A stretch of DNA of 64,000 nucleotides from Myxococcus xanthus (lineage in GTDB: Bacteria; Myxococcota; Myxococcia; Myxococcales; Myxococcaceae), in contig NZ_CP017174.1 of the NCBI RefSeq assembly GCF_006402735.1, positions 7,854,001 to 7,918,000 of the forward strand. The letters run 5' to 3'. This document shows, piece after piece, positions 36,478 through 45,350 of this stretch. Below the pieces are notes generated by a model. The model did no database searches. It saw only the letters and a list, made by a program, of their open reading frames with translations, and had not been told where the DNA came from. Positions within the stretch are counted from its first letter, which is position 1. Each line of letters starts with the position of its first letter. The translations under genes were made by a program, and so were the position numbers.

Positions 36478-36822
36478 CGCCTGAAGCAGCGGCGAGCCAG
36501 GCGCTGATGAAGAAGCGAGCCCCGACGCTTCGGGGCCGCTCCATCAAAGTGTGCTCCATGGGAGCGCGGCCCCCTCCACCGGCGCCGCGCTCCGCCTTTG
36601 ATGACTTTCGGCCGGTCCACAGCGCTGTGCTCGTGCGCGCGACCGTTGACTGAGAGCGTTCCATAAGGACGCTTCGCCGCCCGGCAAGTCGGAGCCGCGT
36701 GGCGGCCCTTTCAACGCCTGCGCTCGACGCCCACGCCATCGTCGGCGCCGGCTCGGAATCCGCCGCAACCGGGCAGGTCAGCCTCGCTCGACTTCGCTCG
36801 AAAAGCGCGGCTAGAAGAGGCG
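36478..36822. other. 345-bp gap with a terminator-like hairpin
   Basis: No gene seen. GGAGCGCGGC (36561-36570) and GCCGCGCTCC (36584-36593) form a perfect 10-bp stem with a 13-nt loop, 84 bp after the deacetylase stop, and probably end its transcript. Confidence 0.5.
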
Positions 36823-37575
36823 ATGGGGACATTCACGCATCGAACCGCGCTCGTGACTGGGGCTGCTTCTGGCATCGGGCTGGCGGTGGCGCGACATCTG
36901 GCAGCGGAAGGTGCCACACGGCTGATTCTGGTCGACCTCGCGCAGGAGGCATTGGAGGCGGTGACGCTTCCATGCGCGGTCGACCGGGCCGTGGGGGATG
37001 TGCGCGACGAGGCATTCTGGGAGGCGCTGGCGTCAAGGCTGGTGGGGCTTGACCATGCCGTGGTCAACGCGGGTGTCGCGGGGGCAGCGACCATCGTCGA
37101 CCATGGCTTCGACGAATGGCGGCGCATCCTGTCAATCAATCTGGACGGTGCGTTCCTGACGCTGCGCGCCGCGATGCGTGCGATGCGGGGGCGTGGTGGC
37201 TCCATCGTCGCGACGGCGTCCGCGGCGGGCGTGAAGCCCGAGCCTGGCGTCGCGGCGTATGGCGCGTCGAAGGCGGCGTTGATTCACCTGGTGAAGGTGG
37301 CGGCGAAGGAAGGCGCGGCCGACCGAATCCGTGTCAACGCCATCGCGCCCGCGGGCGTCGAGACACCGGTATGGGATGCCGTCCCCATGTTCGCGGACCG
37401 GGTGGCGCAGGTCGGGCGCGATGCGGCGTTCGCCGAGCTCGCCGCCCTGGCGACGCCTCTGGGCCGCTATGCCAGGCCGGAGGAGGTCGCGCGCCAGATT
37501 GGCTTCCTGCTGTCGGATGACTGCGCGCTGATGACAGGCACGACCTTGCTGAGCGACGGCGGCTACACGCTCTGA
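36823..37575 (+). CDS. Short-chain dehydrogenase/reductase (classical SDR)
   Basis: 250 residues. TGAASGIG is the TGxxxGxG cofactor motif, DLAQEALEA follows beta-2 (Asp there suggests NAD preference), NAGVAG is the NAG motif, and Ser (ATASAAGV region), Tyr and Lys in YGASKAAL are the catalytic residues. The C-terminal GTTLLSDGGYTL is the usual SDR end. Substrate not inferable. It precedes the ArsR-SRPBCC pair by 110 bp with a regulatory element between, so it is probably not in their operon. Confidence 0.93.
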   Translation: MGTFTHRTALVTGAASGIGLAVARHLAAEGATRLILVDLAQEALEAVTLPCAVDRAVGDVRDEAFWEALASRLVGLDHAVVNAGVAGAATIVDHGFDEWRRILSINLDGAFLTLRAAMRAMRGRGGSIVATASAAGVKPEPGVAAYGASKAALIHLVKVAAKEGAADRIRVNAIAPAGVETPVWDAVPMFADRVAQVGRDAAFAELAALATPLGRYARPEEVARQIGFLLSDDCALMTGTTLLSDGGYTL

Positions 37576-37641
37576 GCACGCAGCCGTTCCTCCGGAGCTC
37601 ACGGCCCGCGGTTCGACCTCTCGACTCGGCCTGCCCCCGCA

Positions 37642-37677
37642 ATATTCCTTGACGAGAATATGCCTCACGAGGAATAT
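37642..37677. promoter_or_regulatory. ArsR operator: three ATATTC/GAATAT half-sites
   Basis: ATATTC (37642-37647) and GAATAT (37656-37661) form a 20-bp palindrome with an 8-bp spacer. A further GGAATAT (37671-37677) gives a third half-site, also complementary to ATATTCC at 37642. It lies 9 bp before the GTG of the ArsR gene, in an A/T-rich island. Autoregulation by the ArsR protein is the natural reading. Confidence 0.7.
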
Positions 37678-37685
37678 ACGTCCTC

Positions 37686-38039
37686 GTGATTGAGACCTTC
37701 ACGGCGCTCGCCGACCCGAACCGCTTTCGCATCGTGGAATACCTGCTGGGGGGCGCTCGCTCGGTGGGTGCCATCGGAGAAGCGCTGAACCTGAACCAGC
37801 CGCAAGTGTCGAAGCACCTGCGCGTGCTGAAGGAGGCCCGGTTGGTGGACGTGGAGGCGCGCGCCCAGCAGCGCCTCTACGGCCTGCGGCCCGAGCCGCT
37901 GCGCGAGCTGAACGCGTGGCTGGAGCGCTACCGCGACATCTGGGACGAGCGACTGGGACAGCTCGACTCGCTCATCGAAGAACTCAAGACGCAGGACATG
38001 GAAGCAGCGCAGCGACATGCTCGAAAGAAGAAGGGATGA
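37686..38039 (+). CDS. ArsR-family winged-helix regulator
   Basis: 117 residues from a GTG. FTALADPNRFRIVEYLLGG and the recognition helix QPQVSKHLRVLKEARLVD are classic ArsR winged-helix features. There is no CxC metal site (metal-binding Cys absent), so it belongs to the non-metal group often encoded next to an SRPBCC/AHA1 protein, as here. The next gene begins 4 bp after the stop. Likely represses the two-gene operon through the operator at 37642-37677. Confidence 0.93.
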   Translation: MIETFTALADPNRFRIVEYLLGGARSVGAIGEALNLNQPQVSKHLRVLKEARLVDVEARAQQRLYGLRPEPLRELNAWLERYRDIWDERLGQLDSLIEELKTQDMEAAQRHARKKKG

Positions 38040-38043
38040 AGTG

Positions 38044-38529
38044 ATGAGCCTTACGTCAGTGGAGTTGGAGTCGGACCGCACCATCGTCATTTCTCGCAAG
38101 TTCAATGCGCCCGCGCGCATCGTGTTCGACGCGTGGACTCGCGCGGACCTGGTGAAGCGCTGGTGGGCGCCAAAGGCCCTCGGCGTCACCATGGCGAGCT
38201 GCGAGGCGGACGTGCGCGTTGGCGGCGGCTACCGCTACGTGCTGCGCAATCCGGACGGCGGTGAGGTGGCCTTCTCCGGCCAGTACGCAGAAATAACTCC
38301 GCCCTCGCGGCTCGTGTACACGCAGGTCTTCGAACCGATGGCGGACGCGGGTTCGGTCACCATCACCGTCACCTTTGACGAGCGCGACGGAAAGACACAC
38401 ATGGTCTCGCGAGAACTGTATCCGTCAAAGGAAGTACGGGAGGCCGTCCTCGCGTCCGGCATGGAGCACGGCTTGCGCGAAACGATGGGGCAGCTCGACG
38501 CGCTCGTGTCGTCGCCGGGCCTCGACTGA
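38044..38529 (+). CDS. SRPBCC/AHA1-domain protein
   Basis: 161 residues from the ATG at 38044. RKFNAPARIVFDAWTRADLVKRWWAP is the opening of the AHA1/START-like fold (core: NAPARIVFDAWT and KRWWAP), continuing with GGGYRYVLRNPDGGEVAFSG and TFDERDGKTHM. Such proteins form a hydrophobic ligand pocket. Pairing with ArsR regulators is a widespread arrangement of unknown purpose. It is co-transcribed with the regulator. Confidence 0.92.
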   Translation: MSLTSVELESDRTIVISRKFNAPARIVFDAWTRADLVKRWWAPKALGVTMASCEADVRVGGGYRYVLRNPDGGEVAFSGQYAEITPPSRLVYTQVFEPMADAGSVTITVTFDERDGKTHMVSRELYPSKEVREAVLASGMEHGLRETMGQLDALVSSPGLD

Positions 38530-38729
38530 GCCGGTGCGCCGCCGTCATCCGTGCGCGCTTCGCGTTGCAGCGGGGGCATGTCACTTGGAGTTGCCCCCGA
38601 CAAATCGGGCAGCTCAGGGGTGAGAGTTGGCAGTACCGAACTCGCGGTGCGCCCCCTCGCGCCTACAGCCGCGTCGCACCAGACGCCGGCATCAGGCACT
38701 ACGATGCGACGGTCTGCCCCTCTTGCCGG

Positions 38730-39893
38730 ATGACGTCACCGCCCTGCTCTCTCCCCTCCATGCCGACCCTCCTGGCGATACTGCACATCGTAGGCTGCGT
38801 GGTGCTCGCGGCCGTCTTCTTCGCTCCCGCTGGAGTGCCCACGCTCGTCCACCTGCTCAAGGGCATCGTGCGGGAATACAGCCTGGTGATGCTGTTGCCG
38901 GCGCTCCTCACCGCGCTGGTGGCCGTCTGGATTTCCCACGTGGACGTATGGAGGTGGCTGCGCTGGGCGACGGCGGCATCCGCACTGCTCGTCGGCATCC
39001 TCGCGGCGTGGCCCGCCGCCTCCGCGTGGCGGATGGCCAGGGCGTCCGACATTCCACTCAGCCTCCGTGAGTATCTCCGTCCCCTTGTCGGCTCCCGCCC
39101 CCTCCCGAGCCACACCGTTCGTTTCGCCGTGGTCGAGGGGCACGACCTGCACGCCGACGTCTTCCTTCCCGATGCCTCCGCCTCCAGGGCCCGCCCCGCC
39201 GTGCTCTACTTTCACGGAGGCGGCTGGCGTGGCGGAGAGCGCGGCTATGCCCGCGCCTGGGCCGACTTCCTCACCACGCGGGGCTATGCGCTCATCTCCT
39301 TCGACTACCGGCTCTTTCCTCCTGCCACCGGCCTGAAGGCCCCAGGGGACGTCAAGTGTGGCATCCGCTGGGTCAAGGACCACGCGGCCACCTACGGTAT
39401 CGACCCGGACCGGCTCGTCCTCTTCGGAGAGTCCGCAGGCGGGCACCTCGCGACCCTCGCGGGGTACACCGAGGGAGATGCTCGCCTTCCGTCCTCCTGC
39501 GCCCCCGGGGACACTTCGGTGGCGGCCATCATCAGCTTCTACGCGCCCAGCGACCTGGTGGCCTACGCCGCGAGCGCCCCTGCTCCGCTCAAGGGCTTCA
39601 CGGGTGTGCCGCTGGAAGGCCACCGCGAGCTGTACGAGTTGCTCTCCCCCATCAACCACGTCGGGCCACGTTCCCCTCCCACACTCCTGCTCCATGGCGG
39701 GGCCGACAGCATCGTGCCGCTCGACGCTTCGCAAGCGATGGCCGCTCGACTGGCCCAGGCTGGCGTTTCCCATGCCCTCTTCACGCTGCCGTACGCGGAG
39801 CACGGCTTCGACATCTGGGATGGCGGCTTCGGCCGTCAGCTCGCCCGGGCGCTGGTGGGGCGGTTCCTCCAGCAGCACGCGCCCGTCAATTGA
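38730..39893 (+). CDS. Membrane-anchored alpha/beta hydrolase (esterase/lipase, HSL-like)
   Basis: 387 residues from the ATG at 38730 (another ATG at 38760 begins the first membrane helix directly; neither has a clear ribosome site). Three hydrophobic helices in the first 100 residues are followed by an esterase domain: YFHGGGWRGGERG (oxyanion hole HGGG), FGESAGGHLA (nucleophile Ser in GxSxG), GGADSIVPLDAS (acid) and YAEHGFDIW (His). These are hormone-sensitive-lipase-type motifs. The anchor should hold the catalytic domain at the membrane. Substrate unknown. Confidence 0.9.
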   Translation: MTSPPCSLPSMPTLLAILHIVGCVVLAAVFFAPAGVPTLVHLLKGIVREYSLVMLLPALLTALVAVWISHVDVWRWLRWATAASALLVGILAAWPAASAWRMARASDIPLSLREYLRPLVGSRPLPSHTVRFAVVEGHDLHADVFLPDASASRARPAVLYFHGGGWRGGERGYARAWADFLTTRGYALISFDYRLFPPATGLKAPGDVKCGIRWVKDHAATYGIDPDRLVLFGESAGGHLATLAGYTEGDARLPSSCAPGDTSVAAIISFYAPSDLVAYAASAPAPLKGFTGVPLEGHRELYELLSPINHVGPRSPPTLLLHGGADSIVPLDASQAMAARLAQAGVSHALFTLPYAEHGFDIWDGGFGRQLARALVGRFLQQHAPVN

Positions 39894-40788
39894 GGGCGCC
39901 CCCTCGCGCTGTAGGCAGAGAGCATTCCCCCATTCTTCGGGCCATGCGTCACGAGAGTCCTGCGTCTCGTCCAATGTGTACACATAGGCGGCGTCAGGGC
40001 CCTGCGACGGAGCGCCGGAGGCGCAGGCCGCCTGATGGTCATTCGACGCGTTGCGCGTATCGCCCGGGGCCCTGGCGGACGGCGAACAGGAGGGAGACTC
40101 TTCCCCGCTCACGTTGTTGTTCCCTCCCACATACCTTCGAGCCGTGCCGCGTGCAGTGACTGAGCTCATGAATGGGCGAGGATGCCTGTGGTTCACGCCA
40201 GCGCTTGCGCTTCACTCAAACGCGACGACCGAGGACGCGCTCGTGGCTGAAATCGTAGCGCGCAGCGAGCCGATGTGGTGACCCAGCACACTATCGACGC
40301 GCGCGACTCCATCTGATGACTGTGCCTATCCAAGATAGCGGCGCAGACGCAGCGACCGAACACCTCCCAGGTCCCCAGACTGCTCCCAGCGAGAGTCCAC
40401 CTGAAGGACAGACTCCCCCTTGATGCGCATCGCCGGCGCGGAACTGTCACCGCGCTCGCTGGAGTCAACACAGCCCCACCAACAGGTAGCGAGTCGCCGT
40501 CTTCATGTCCCTCCCCAGGTCTATTCGGGGAACACGAATGCCTCGTCTCAAATGGAAGAGACAGGCCGGGCGACATCGTTGCATTGAATCGTCGGCAAGA
40601 ATCGCGGTCCGGGACGCATGGCTCGCGGCGCCCTCCCCGGGCACGACACCACGCGCAAGCGAGGCTTTTTAGTCGACAAATGAGCCGTGAATAATCCACG
40701 CTGAAGAGCGTCCAGGTGGGCCAGTCGGTGAATGACTCCCCGCGCCCCAACGGGCCCACCGGCTTCTCAAATAGAAAGAAAAAGTTCG
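39894..40788. other. 895-bp region without a recognised gene
   Basis: Several short frames exist but none has convincing protein character; one plus-strand stretch around 40141-40281 is mildly protein-like and could be a remnant. Base composition is lower in G/C than the flanks near 40660-40790, consistent with the promoter of the DUF4476 gene. Confidence 0.35.
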
Positions 40789-41463
40789 ATGAACTCGATT
40801 GCTCGCGCAGTGATTGCCTCATCCATGTTCGCCGCTTCCTCCGCCTTCGCCCAGGACGTCGAGATGAACATCCACGCCGATGACATTGGCATGCCGTCGA
40901 CCAGCATTTCCGTGGAGGGCATGTCCCCGGATGGCAACCCAGCGGGCGTCAACATGGAGATTCGTGGTGGCGGTACTCGCATGGAGGTGAACGTGTCGGG
41001 AACCGGAACTCCGCCTCCGTCGGGGCGACATGAGCGCAGAGAGCGCCATGAGCATCGCGAGGAAGTCGCGCCGCGCGAGCCCCCCGTCCGACATGTGCGG
41101 CACCATTCCGAGCCCGCGTTCCGCGACTGTGGGACGAACCAGGACCCGGGCTGCACCATGCAGCGCAACGGCCATTTCGCGATGGACGCGGAGACCTTCC
41201 ACGGCTTCATGCAGTCCCTCAAGAGCACTCACAACGAGCTGACGCGGGAGGAAATGGTGGAGAAGGTGATGAAGCGGGCCTTCCTCACCGCGAAGCAGTT
41301 CGGCCTCGTCCTGGACCTGTTCAAGAACGAAATCACCCGCCTGGACGTGGCGAAGACGGCCGCGCCCCGCGTGGTGAACCCGCAGCACGCGCTGGGGTTC
41401 TCTTCCAAGTGGAGGAACTCCATCTCTGCTGACGAGTACGTGGAGATCATCACCGAGCAGTAA
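40789..41463 (+). CDS. Secreted DUF4476-domain protein
   Basis: 224 residues from the ATG at 40789, preceded by a purine-rich AGAAAGAAAAAG. A signal peptide ends SSAFAQD. Residues 20-125 are low-complexity: Gly/Met-rich beta-like sequence, then an Arg/His/Glu-rich stretch. The C-terminal 90 residues (FAMDAETFHGFMQSLKS; EEMVEKVMKRAFLTAKQFG; ADEYVEIITE) match DUF4476, a helical domain with no known function found in secreted proteins. One Cys pair (DCGTN, GCTM) may form a disulfide. It stands alone. Confidence 0.85.
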   Translation: MNSIARAVIASSMFAASSAFAQDVEMNIHADDIGMPSTSISVEGMSPDGNPAGVNMEIRGGGTRMEVNVSGTGTPPPSGRHERRERHEHREEVAPREPPVRHVRHHSEPAFRDCGTNQDPGCTMQRNGHFAMDAETFHGFMQSLKSTHNELTREEMVEKVMKRAFLTAKQFGLVLDLFKNEITRLDVAKTAAPRVVNPQHALGFSSKWRNSISADEYVEIITEQ

Positions 41464-41791
41464 TCCACGGGATGTCGTTCCAGCAGCCACCGCGCGCCGA
41501 CGTAGCCCCGCCTACCCTGCCCCTGCGGTCCGCATCGCTGGCCGCGGCTCAGGGGAGAGCGAAGCTGGCGGGGTGTTGCGCCACATGCAGTCGCGTTGCC
41601 CCCTTGCTGGATGGATGAGCCGCCTGGTACGGCGTGTGCCCAGCGGGGGCCGCCAGGCCGCTCCACCGGCCTGGCGCACAGCCCAAGGGCCCCGTCAGTC
41701 ATCTTCTCAGCCGGGTCGGTCAGCACCAGTAGAACCAGGGTCCGCCCTGGGCGTGCCGGCTCCTAGGAGCCGTGACGTGCTCGACGGTGGC
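41464..41791. other. 328-bp convergent intergenic region
   Basis: Lies between the DUF4476 and retropepsin-PDZ genes. No gene, RNA or clear hairpin is seen. Confidence 0.3.
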
Positions 41792-43621
41792 TCAGTAGTA
41801 GTCTCGTAGGGTGAGCTGGCGCTTGCTGCCGTCTTTCAAAGTGAGCACCACCGTCTGACCTGCTGCGCGATATCGCCAACGCGAGAGTTCCGTGCCCGCG
41901 TAATCGGGGCCAATGGGCTTGCCATCAATGGCGATGATTTCGTCCCCCGCGTTCCAGCCCGAGCCGGCGGCGGGGCTCCCAGGGGCCACCAGCTTCACCA
42001 CGAGCCGCCCCTCCGCGGGGAGGGCAATCAGGCCGGACCGGTCCTTGCGGAAGGGCTGCCGCAGCGCGCGGGCATCGGGGACCAGCATCAGCGTGTCCGT
42101 CGCATAGTCCGTTATCATCCGGAAGCGCCCGAGGACGGCGAGCCCCAGGTTGCCGAGGAGCCGGTCCGAGGCGGAGACACTCTTGCCCGCATCGTCGAAC
42201 ACCGTGGGCACGTCCTTCATGGTGAAGCCCGCCAGTTGGATGTCCTTCAGCGTCGCCACATCGCGCTCCCGGAGTCCGCCCACGGCTCCGGACAGCGTCC
42301 TGGAGCTGCGCCTTTCCGTGAGCAGCCCCGCTTGCTGCCAGTAGGCGGGGAAGAGCGAGAGCGCTCCGCTGTTGCCCACGTCGAACAGCACCGGAATGGG
42401 GGGACGGCCCTCGATGGAGATCTGGACGGCGCGCTGCCCACCCGCGGATTCAACCAGCGGGAGTCGCACCGCTCGCGGCGGAGCCTTGAAGCGGGACGCC
42501 TCATGGAAGGCGACGCGCCGGTTGGGGAAGTCCACGTCCACGACGAGCTGGTTGAAGGACTCCTTGCCCAGGACGACGGGCAGCGGGTGGCCTATCAACC
42601 GCGCGACCTCGGACAGGTCGATGACGGCGACCGTCAGCCCCGTCAGTCGCAAGTTGCCCAAGGTGATGTCCACGCCACCCGCGAGCTGGGCCTGTGCCTG
42701 TCCTCCGCTGCCGACCGCCGCGAGCTGCCCCTGCGTCTTCAGCCCCAGTTCACGCGCATAGGCCGTGTCGACCACCGTCATCTCGGCGCCGCTGTCCAGA
42801 AGCACCTGCGTCACCTGGCCATTCACCCGCGCTGGAATGTAGACGCGGTTCTCGTCGAAGAACTCGAAGGGGATGAAGCCGGTGCTGTGGTGACCTTTCG
42901 CGAAGCTCGCCTTGCGGACGTCCTGGGGGCGTTCGAAGACCACGGGCGGAATGGGTACGTTCAGCTCCAGCGTCTCCACCACCGTTCGTGAGTCGGAATC
43001 CGGGTTGTCGGTGAGCACCTCTTCCAGGAAGGGGATTCGCACGCCCTGGACCTGACGCCAGTCCCCCAGTCGCACGAAGCGGGTGACGTTGTCCTCGCGG
43101 ATGCGCAGGCCGTGGAGGGCTCCGTCGGCCTCATTGAGGAACAGGTCGTAGAGGTCTTCATCGCCAAAGGTGACGCGCACCACCTTCCAGGCGTGGCCGT
43201 CGCGCTGCGCATCGGGTTGCAGCGCGAGCGTCGCGCCGGCGCTCCCCCGCAGCGCCGCCCCGAAGTCGAGCGCCACCTGGTGCCGGACATCGCGCGCGTC
43301 GGTGGGCGAGGCATCTTCGACCTGTCCGCTGGCGTTCAGCTTCCAGCCGCCATCTGGGGTGATGGTCATCGACTGACGCATCACTCCATAGTCCTCATCC
43401 CGGCGTGCCCTCCCGTCCCGGTGGCTCCAGGACTCCATCGGGCCCTGGAGTCCGCCTGTCACGGACTTCCCTTTCGCGTGGATGCTCTCCAGTTGCGTGA
43501 AGGCGTCCCCGCCACGCCACGCGAGGTGGCGTGCGAGGAGCGGCTGCAGCGCCTCTGCCCCGGCTTCAGAGGGGCCAAACAGGAGGGGCAGGGTCAGCAG
43601 AACCGCGATGAGGACTCTCAT
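41792..43621 (-). CDS. Secreted retropepsin-like aspartic protease with PDZ domain
   Basis: 609 residues; signal peptide ends near SEAGAEA. Residues 25-225 resemble a periplasmic beta-rich domain. VLLDSGAEMTVVD (Asp276) opens a retropepsin-like fold (DSG motif, then VVLGKESF). A second unit begins VLFDVGNSGALSL (Asp414), where the usual DTG/DSG is DVG. Residues 540-600 are a PDZ domain (VVKLVAPGSPAAGSGWNAGD core). Two halves in one chain would form a pepsin-like active site from fused retropepsin units. Its start overlaps the stop of the TrmB gene (ATGA), so the regulator is translated with it. Likely acts in periplasmic proteolysis. Confidence 0.88.
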   Translation of the reverse strand: MRVLIAVLLTLPLLFGPSEAGAEALQPLLARHLAWRGGDAFTQLESIHAKGKSVTGGLQGPMESWSHRDGRARRDEDYGVMRQSMTITPDGGWKLNASGQVEDASPTDARDVRHQVALDFGAALRGSAGATLALQPDAQRDGHAWKVVRVTFGDEDLYDLFLNEADGALHGLRIREDNVTRFVRLGDWRQVQGVRIPFLEEVLTDNPDSDSRTVVETLELNVPIPPVVFERPQDVRKASFAKGHHSTGFIPFEFFDENRVYIPARVNGQVTQVLLDSGAEMTVVDTAYARELGLKTQGQLAAVGSGGQAQAQLAGGVDITLGNLRLTGLTVAVIDLSEVARLIGHPLPVVLGKESFNQLVVDVDFPNRRVAFHEASRFKAPPRAVRLPLVESAGGQRAVQISIEGRPPIPVLFDVGNSGALSLFPAYWQQAGLLTERRSSRTLSGAVGGLRERDVATLKDIQLAGFTMKDVPTVFDDAGKSVSASDRLLGNLGLAVLGRFRMITDYATDTLMLVPDARALRQPFRKDRSGLIALPAEGRLVVKLVAPGSPAAGSGWNAGDEIIAIDGKPIGPDYAGTELSRWRYRAAGQTVVLTLKDGSKRQLTLRDYY

Positions 43622-44454
43622 GGGGTGTCTCCGCGCTTGGAAGAGGAACGGGGCTGACGCCCGACGAGCTGGCGCAGCCCCGGAGGGCTCGAGTTGATGA
43701 GGGAGAAGGACCGCGCCAGCCGCGCGCGCGCGGACGGTGGAGCGCTCAACTGGATCTCCGCGGCCAGCCCACTGTGTTGCAGACAGGAGAGATAGACGCT
43801 GTCGCTCCAGATGGCCTGCTTGACGCCGGTGCCATCCGTCGTGAGCAGCGCCACCAGGAACTCGCGGGCATCCACCACGAGCGTGAGTTGCGCGCCCGGC
43901 CAGCGCTCCCGAACGAAGTCCGCGCTGGACGAGCGCACACAGGCGAAGGGAGCCTTGGGGGGTTCGTCATAGACAAGCCCCGCGATGGACACGCGTCTGG
44001 CGCTCGCTTCCGTGAGCGCCGGGGTGAGGGCCGCGAGGGGCGGCGGGAAGAGGTCGAAGAGCAGCCGCTCCGTGGCGCCGGCAATCATCGCCCGCGCGCG
44101 CTCCATCACCTGTGCATGGCTCTTGAGGTGGTAGATGCGGTCGTCTTGCACCGGGGCGTGGAGCTTGCGCAGCGCGTCCGCGGCCTCGCGCCTGCGCGTC
44201 TCGAAGCCACGCTGGAGCGCCGTGAGCACTTCGTCCGGAGGAACGGGCCGGAAGGAGCGGGGCTCGCCCTCCTCGACGAGCACCGCCCCCTTGTGTTCGA
44301 GCGAGGCGAGCGCCTGGTAGATGCTCGGAGGCGCCTTCCCCAGTGCCTGCGCGAGCCGGTATCCGGTGGCGGGCGCCCCCTTGAGCAGCTCGCAGTACAC
44401 CCGCGCCTCCACCTCCGTGAACCCAAGGGCCACGAGCCCTTCATCCGCGTCCAT
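43618..44454 (-). CDS. TrmB-family transcriptional regulator
   Basis: 278 residues. The N-terminal winged helix is typical of TrmB: LGFTEVEARVYCELLKGAP, GYRLAQALGKAPPSIYQAL and LEHKGAVLVEEGE. A short coiled helix and a C-terminal sensor-like domain with a PLD-like fold (SHAQVMERARAMIAGATERLL) follow. Members respond to sugars or other ligands. The A/T-rich stretch just upstream, TTACTGGTTGGTAATAATGG around 44467-44486, contains the inverted pair TTAC/GTAA and could be its operator. Operon with the retropepsin-PDZ gene. Confidence 0.9.
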   Translation of the reverse strand: MDADEGLVALGFTEVEARVYCELLKGAPATGYRLAQALGKAPPSIYQALASLEHKGAVLVEEGEPRSFRPVPPDEVLTALQRGFETRRREAADALRKLHAPVQDDRIYHLKSHAQVMERARAMIAGATERLLFDLFPPPLAALTPALTEASARRVSIAGLVYDEPPKAPFACVRSSSADFVRERWPGAQLTLVVDAREFLVALLTTDGTGVKQAIWSDSVYLSCLQHSGLAAEIQLSAPPSARARLARSFSLINSSPPGLRQLVGRQPRSSSKRGDTP

Positions 44455-44732
44455 GGAGAGAGTGTTATTACTGGTTGGTAATAATGGTCAAGTAACAGCG
44501 GGTCAAGGTGTGCCCCGATGGAGCCGTCGTGGAGACTGCGCCGCCGCAAAGGCAGCCGATTTCGCCGATGACAGCTCCCAACTCACGCCGGTGCTGGGCG
44601 CCTCGGTGCATCGCCCCCCCCCTGATGCGACCTGGCGTACCCGGAGGATGGTCCAACACGCCCGCGTGGGCCTGCTACCGTGCTCGCCATGACACGGGGC
44701 TCGCGACAGACGAGTGGGACGGGGGCGCGGTC

Positions 44733-45335
44733 ATGAGCGCACAACGGGAGGTCCGTGCCGACTTCGACCGGACATCCATCGTGATGTATCAGGCGTATCC
44801 GGACGCCATCGCGGACGTGGCGGTGGCGAAGCAGAAGTTCGGTCCGCCCTTCTCCACCGGGAGGATGACCTGGATAAAACCCAGCTTCCTGTGGCTCATG
44901 CACCGCTCCAATTGGGGGCACAAGAGCGGGCAGGAGCGGACGCTGGCCGTGCGCATCCAGCGCAGTGGTTGGGAGACAGCCCTGGGGCTCGGGGTCCTCA
45001 CCGCCTACGAGCCGAAGGCCCACGGCTCGCCGGAGGCGTGGCGCACGGCCTTCGACGCCGCGCCTGTCCATGTCCAGTGGGACCCCGAGCGCACGCTGCG
45101 TGGTGCAGGACTGCCCCATGACAGCATCCAGGTGGGGCTGGGCCGCGCCATCATCCAGCGCTTCGTGGAGGACTGGATTGTCTCCATCACGGACTTGACG
45201 CCACTCGTGCTGAAGTTGCGCAAGCACCTGGACACCGGACGCGCCGAGCAGGCCTCGCGACTGCTCCCCCCCGAGGCTGCCTATCCCGTGTCGGCGGAGC
45301 TCGTCCGTCAGCTCGGGATGCGCACCGGGCCATGA
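44733..45335 (+). CDS. DUF4291-domain protein
   Basis: 200 residues from the ATG at 44733; an open frame further upstream is not protein-like. REVRADFDRTSIVMYQAYP, GRMTWIKPSFLWLMHRSNWG and LGRAIIQRFVEDWI are the conserved blocks of DUF4291 (each shown here within 20 residues). The family is soluble and widespread but has no demonstrated function. It has no obvious partner: the convergent neighbour is a membrane protein 15 bp away. Confidence 0.92.
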   Translation: MSAQREVRADFDRTSIVMYQAYPDAIADVAVAKQKFGPPFSTGRMTWIKPSFLWLMHRSNWGHKSGQERTLAVRIQRSGWETALGLGVLTAYEPKAHGSPEAWRTAFDAAPVHVQWDPERTLRGAGLPHDSIQVGLGRAIIQRFVEDWIVSITDLTPLVLKLRKHLDTGRAEQASRLLPPEAAYPVSAELVRQLGMRTGP

Positions 45336-45350
45336 GAAGCCGCCGGGGCG

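Noticed and set aside
40193..40822. 209-codon minus-strand open frame in the 895-bp gap
   Set aside because: No domain, poor codon character and Ser/Arg/Cys-rich composition; considered chance.
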